This document shows positions 61,181 through 64,000 of a DNA stretch of 64,000 nt, piece by piece (position 1 is the first letter of the stretch; each line of letters starts with the position of its first letter). The DNA is taken from the NCBI RefSeq assembly GCF_050908995.1, contig NC_135133.1:5188001-5252000 (forward strand). The letters are read 5' to 3'. The stretch is from Andrena cerasifolii (lineage: Eukaryota; Arthropoda; Insecta; Hymenoptera; Andrenidae). A program made the translations under genes and the position numbers. The notes below the pieces were generated by a model, which saw only the letters and a list, made by a program, of their open reading frames with translations, was not told the DNA's origin and did not search any database.

Positions 61181-61560
61181 ACACGTGATATTAATATTAT
61201 CTGTACCAATCCGTGTAATTTGTAATACACGTGTATCGAATTATACGGGTACACCTGTACATATTAACATATGTAGGCATATTTTATTTCGTGCGATTAT
61301 CAATGTATAAGAAAAATACGAATATTTAAGTACATTTACGAGAGTCATTTTCGAAACAAACACATGATTTTCTAGTTTGCAGGTAACAATAATAGCAAAC
61401 ATCATAATTTCGACTACCCCTAGGTTTGTTTCGCAAATTACTTGCGTAAATGTACTTAAATATTCGGGTATTTTCTTATACATTGATAATAAGCGTGTAT
61501 TAAATATTACATGGATTAAAGCACGTATATATTAATATCACGCGTATACGTGTATTCAGA
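61181..61560. repeat. Long AT-rich fold-back, about 380 bp
   Basis: Inverted arms of about 170 bp around a centre near 61390: ATTATCAATGTATAAGAAAA at 61296 and its complement near 61485; CACGTGATATTAATAT at 61181 and its complement near 61545. Contains CACGTG/ACACGTGT palindromes. Likely a fold-back or MITE. Confidence 0.75.
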
Positions 61561-63062
61561 TACACGTGAAATATACATACTGCCACTACTGCCATATAGG
61601 TAAATTAAAAAAATACTTACTCCAGTTACGCGGCCTATCCGCATGCGTGCCTTTCTTTTGTTGTTAAATCACTGTGTTTTTGGTTTTCTATTGCGCTCAC
61701 TTCGCGGTACTTGCCAGTATAAATATGCTTATTTTTAAATACTGCTGGCATTTCACTAATAACTCCGAATGCATCCCTTTTCTTTTTTCCTTTTCAATAT
61801 AAATTAAAGATAATATATTTATACAGTTCGAACACCATAATTGCTCTGCAAGATATTTTAAATTTACAATTCGGTTTCCCGAACATATTCCGCGTTTATC
61901 CTCAACACCATTTACGTTGCTCCATTTTTTTTTGCAGCGATTCCAACCCGACATTTTTCATTCTTTTCCAATATTATTTTTTTAATAAATTTTCCTTTGT
62001 ACCGAAACCTTTCTGACATTTTGATTACTTATAAAAGGCGCTTCGAATGCGACTTTGTCAGATCTGCTACGCCAATTCACTACGCTAACCAATTTAATAT
62101 TCTATTTTCGTATTACAAGTACTTATATTAATATTGAACTTTTTAAAATATATATTCATGATGTTACAAATTATTATTATTAATTCTATATTATCGTGCT
62201 ATATTGTACATTTATAATTCACACCTACTACGATTTAGAGGTGGACGGAATCCACATATATATGTAGGAATAGATCGGGTTCGAAATGGCCTTAACGGTC
62301 TCATAGGAGGATGAGGAACTTGGAGGACCCACGGAATTGGGAACCATTAATGGTCTCGGTTATGTAATCGGGAACCATTAATGGTCTCGCATTTTTATGT
62401 AAATAAAGTAGGTACCTACTTCATAATAAACATGAACAGGAATTGTTGAATATAATTTTTTAGGGAAACTCTTTGTTCTCTAGGTCTATTTCTTGTGCTT
62501 CTTTGCCGTGGACTTTCTCTGGATCTAAAACCTTTGCGGAAACCCTGTATAAATTGCAAATGATTAATGTTTCATTAGATATGTAGTAGTAGTAATCTTT
62601 ATTTCGGCATTGCTGCCAAGAAAGGGACTCGATTTTACATATTTAATAACTAAACAGTCATACCTCTTCAGATTATCTCTCTCAAACTTCCCTCATACAC
62701 ATTGCACTCATCTTTGGTGTTGTCTACCCCCACTTACTATACTATCTTTTTACATTTTACTATACAAAAGAAAAACTGAATATTTTTAATTTATTTGCAA
62801 TTATTTATTTTTTAACCCCTAAGAATGGTATCAAATCTCTCCGGGTACCGTTTTTTTGGTCAATTGGTAGTCAATGGACAACCAGTCGCAGCGACTGATA
62901 TGCAAATATCGCGCCGTCAGTATTCATGGTTCTCTCCGAGGGTTTTAGAAATTTTTAAATAAAAACAAAATTGGAAATTGTGGAACTCATAGACAATTTA
63001 TTTGATACAATATTTCCAATGAAGACAGAGTGAGCTAATCGCTAAGAACTGAAAGCTTAGAA
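61561..63062. other. AT-rich, no gene seen
   Basis: Contains two close copies of GGGAACCATTAATGGTCTCG (62339 and 62370). A phrase TCTTTATTTCGGCATTGCTG at 62597 might be an antisense LINE tail (weak). Confidence 0.45.
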
Positions 63063-63540
63063 CGCCCTGCTGGAACAGCCAGTTAGAACCGCGTTGAATT
63101 TTGAACTGGATCTATCTGGTTCAATGCGGTACTACCTGGATTTTCAAGCAGTGATTTGTGCCAGTTCAAAAACGAACCCGGTTCAATGCGGATATCCAGA
63201 TCGATGGATGAAACAGGATTTGCATGTGCGAAATTTATCAATTTCTATCAGGAATTGCCATTTGTATAAACCCAGAAGTTTCGTATCTGAAATTGCGGAT
63301 CAAAAATCTTACGGATTCAATCTGGAAATGCCACAAGCTCTTTCGAGTCCGTCGCGATCCGGATTGGCAGAGCAAGTAATTCACGGGATGCATACCGTCA
63401 AGATTTTTACATGCATATCCGGTTTGAAACCGATAGAAAATATTTCATCGGGTTCAATCTGGAATTTACGGGAAGAAAACCGCATCAATCCGGATTTAAA
63501 ATTTTTTAATGCGGTTCTAACTGGCAGCTCCAGCAGGGCG
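63063..63540. mobile_element. MITE with about 37-bp inverted ends, 478 bp
   Basis: Left CGCCCTGCTGGAACAGCCAG and right inverse CGCCCTGCTGGAGCTGCCAG, both continuing TTAGAACCGC. GGTTCAATGCGG recurs inside. A 181-codon ORF (63094-63639) runs across the element and out past its end; it resembles no protein I know and its repetitive wording suggests chance. Confidence 0.7.
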
Positions 63541-64000
63541 GGGTTCCCCTGGAAAGTAACTGTCAAAATGGCGGTTCATCCACAAATGTTATTGGTTAAC
63601 AGGTCATTAGCCCCTATTATCTACGGTGTTACAAATTAGATAACGTTAGTAGTTTATTAGATACTTCGGTATTCCAAATTACCAACAGTGTTCCAAATAT
63701 GCTGCACTTCCTGTATATAATATTTCCAATTTCAAAAATTTCACATGCACGCCACATTCAAAAGTGTGGTACGTGAGAAGTGGCGAAAATAAGCATTACA
63801 ATTGATGGTGCTATTGACGGTGGGTAATACTTTTTAATTGCTATATTGGTGGCATCTTTCTCATGTGCGTCAGGACAAAAGCGTGCTCAGAGCCAGGCGA
63901 AAATTCATTCGTTTTTTACGATCGATAATTTATTATTTTTCCAAGAACGTTTCGACAACATCTGTTTGCCTCTAAAGGGCAATCATAAACGTGCTGCCGT
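63541..64000. other. AT-rich, no gene seen
   Basis: End of the window; nothing recognised beyond the tail of the open frame that leaves the 63063 MITE. Confidence 0.5.

Overview
This is a eukaryotic, almost certainly insect, window. It has split genes with GT-AG introns, a patchwork of GC/CpG-rich and AT-rich DNA, and many short inverted-repeat transposons with target-site duplications. Gene content (a ZC4H2 zinc-finger protein and an SLC22-type organic cation transporter) and the CpG-rich texture fit a hymenopteran (ant or bee). That placement is inference; nothing here fixes the species. There are no bacterial operons, CRISPR arrays or canonical rRNA/tRNA genes.

Layout. Positions 1 to about 38.4 kb hold no gene I can support. 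The stretch is intergenic, or possibly a very long intron of a gene with exons outside the window, and it carries MITEs (short non-autonomous DNA transposons), microsatellites, an AT-rich 15-bp array and a LINE 3' fragment. From 46,289 down to 38,439 on the minus strand lies a ten-exon SLC22/MFS transporter gene (558 aa). All ten exons join in frame with GT-AG sites, and its introns are loaded with repeats, including a tRNA-like element. From 46.3 to 57.3 kb is repeat-rich intergenic DNA, including a hAT-like element built around a 16-bp minisatellite and one low-confidence minus-strand ORF. From 57,375 to 58,981 on the plus strand is a five-exon ZC4H2 gene (252 aa). From 59.0 to 64 kb is its 3' flank plus AT-rich DNA with a long fold-back element and another MITE.

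Mobile-element picture. At least four classes recur. (1) hAT-like elements with 8-bp duplications: the CAGTGGCGCACTC family has three copies with perfect duplications, and there is a separate CAGTGGCGGATTT family. (2) Elements bounded by TTAA with TTAAGGGG ends, piggyBac-like in their target site. (3) Elements bounded by TA (Tc1/mariner-like target site). (4) Fold-backs with arms of 100-220 bp. The two genes are transcribed away from each other, about 11 kb apart. They have unrelated roles (membrane transport; neuronal or ubiquitin-linked zinc-finger protein), so nothing suggests they work together.

I looked for a novel system. The best candidates are transposon-related: the minisatellite-cored hAT element, the TTAA fold-backs and the tRNA-like unit inside an intron. 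I see no undescribed multi-gene system.
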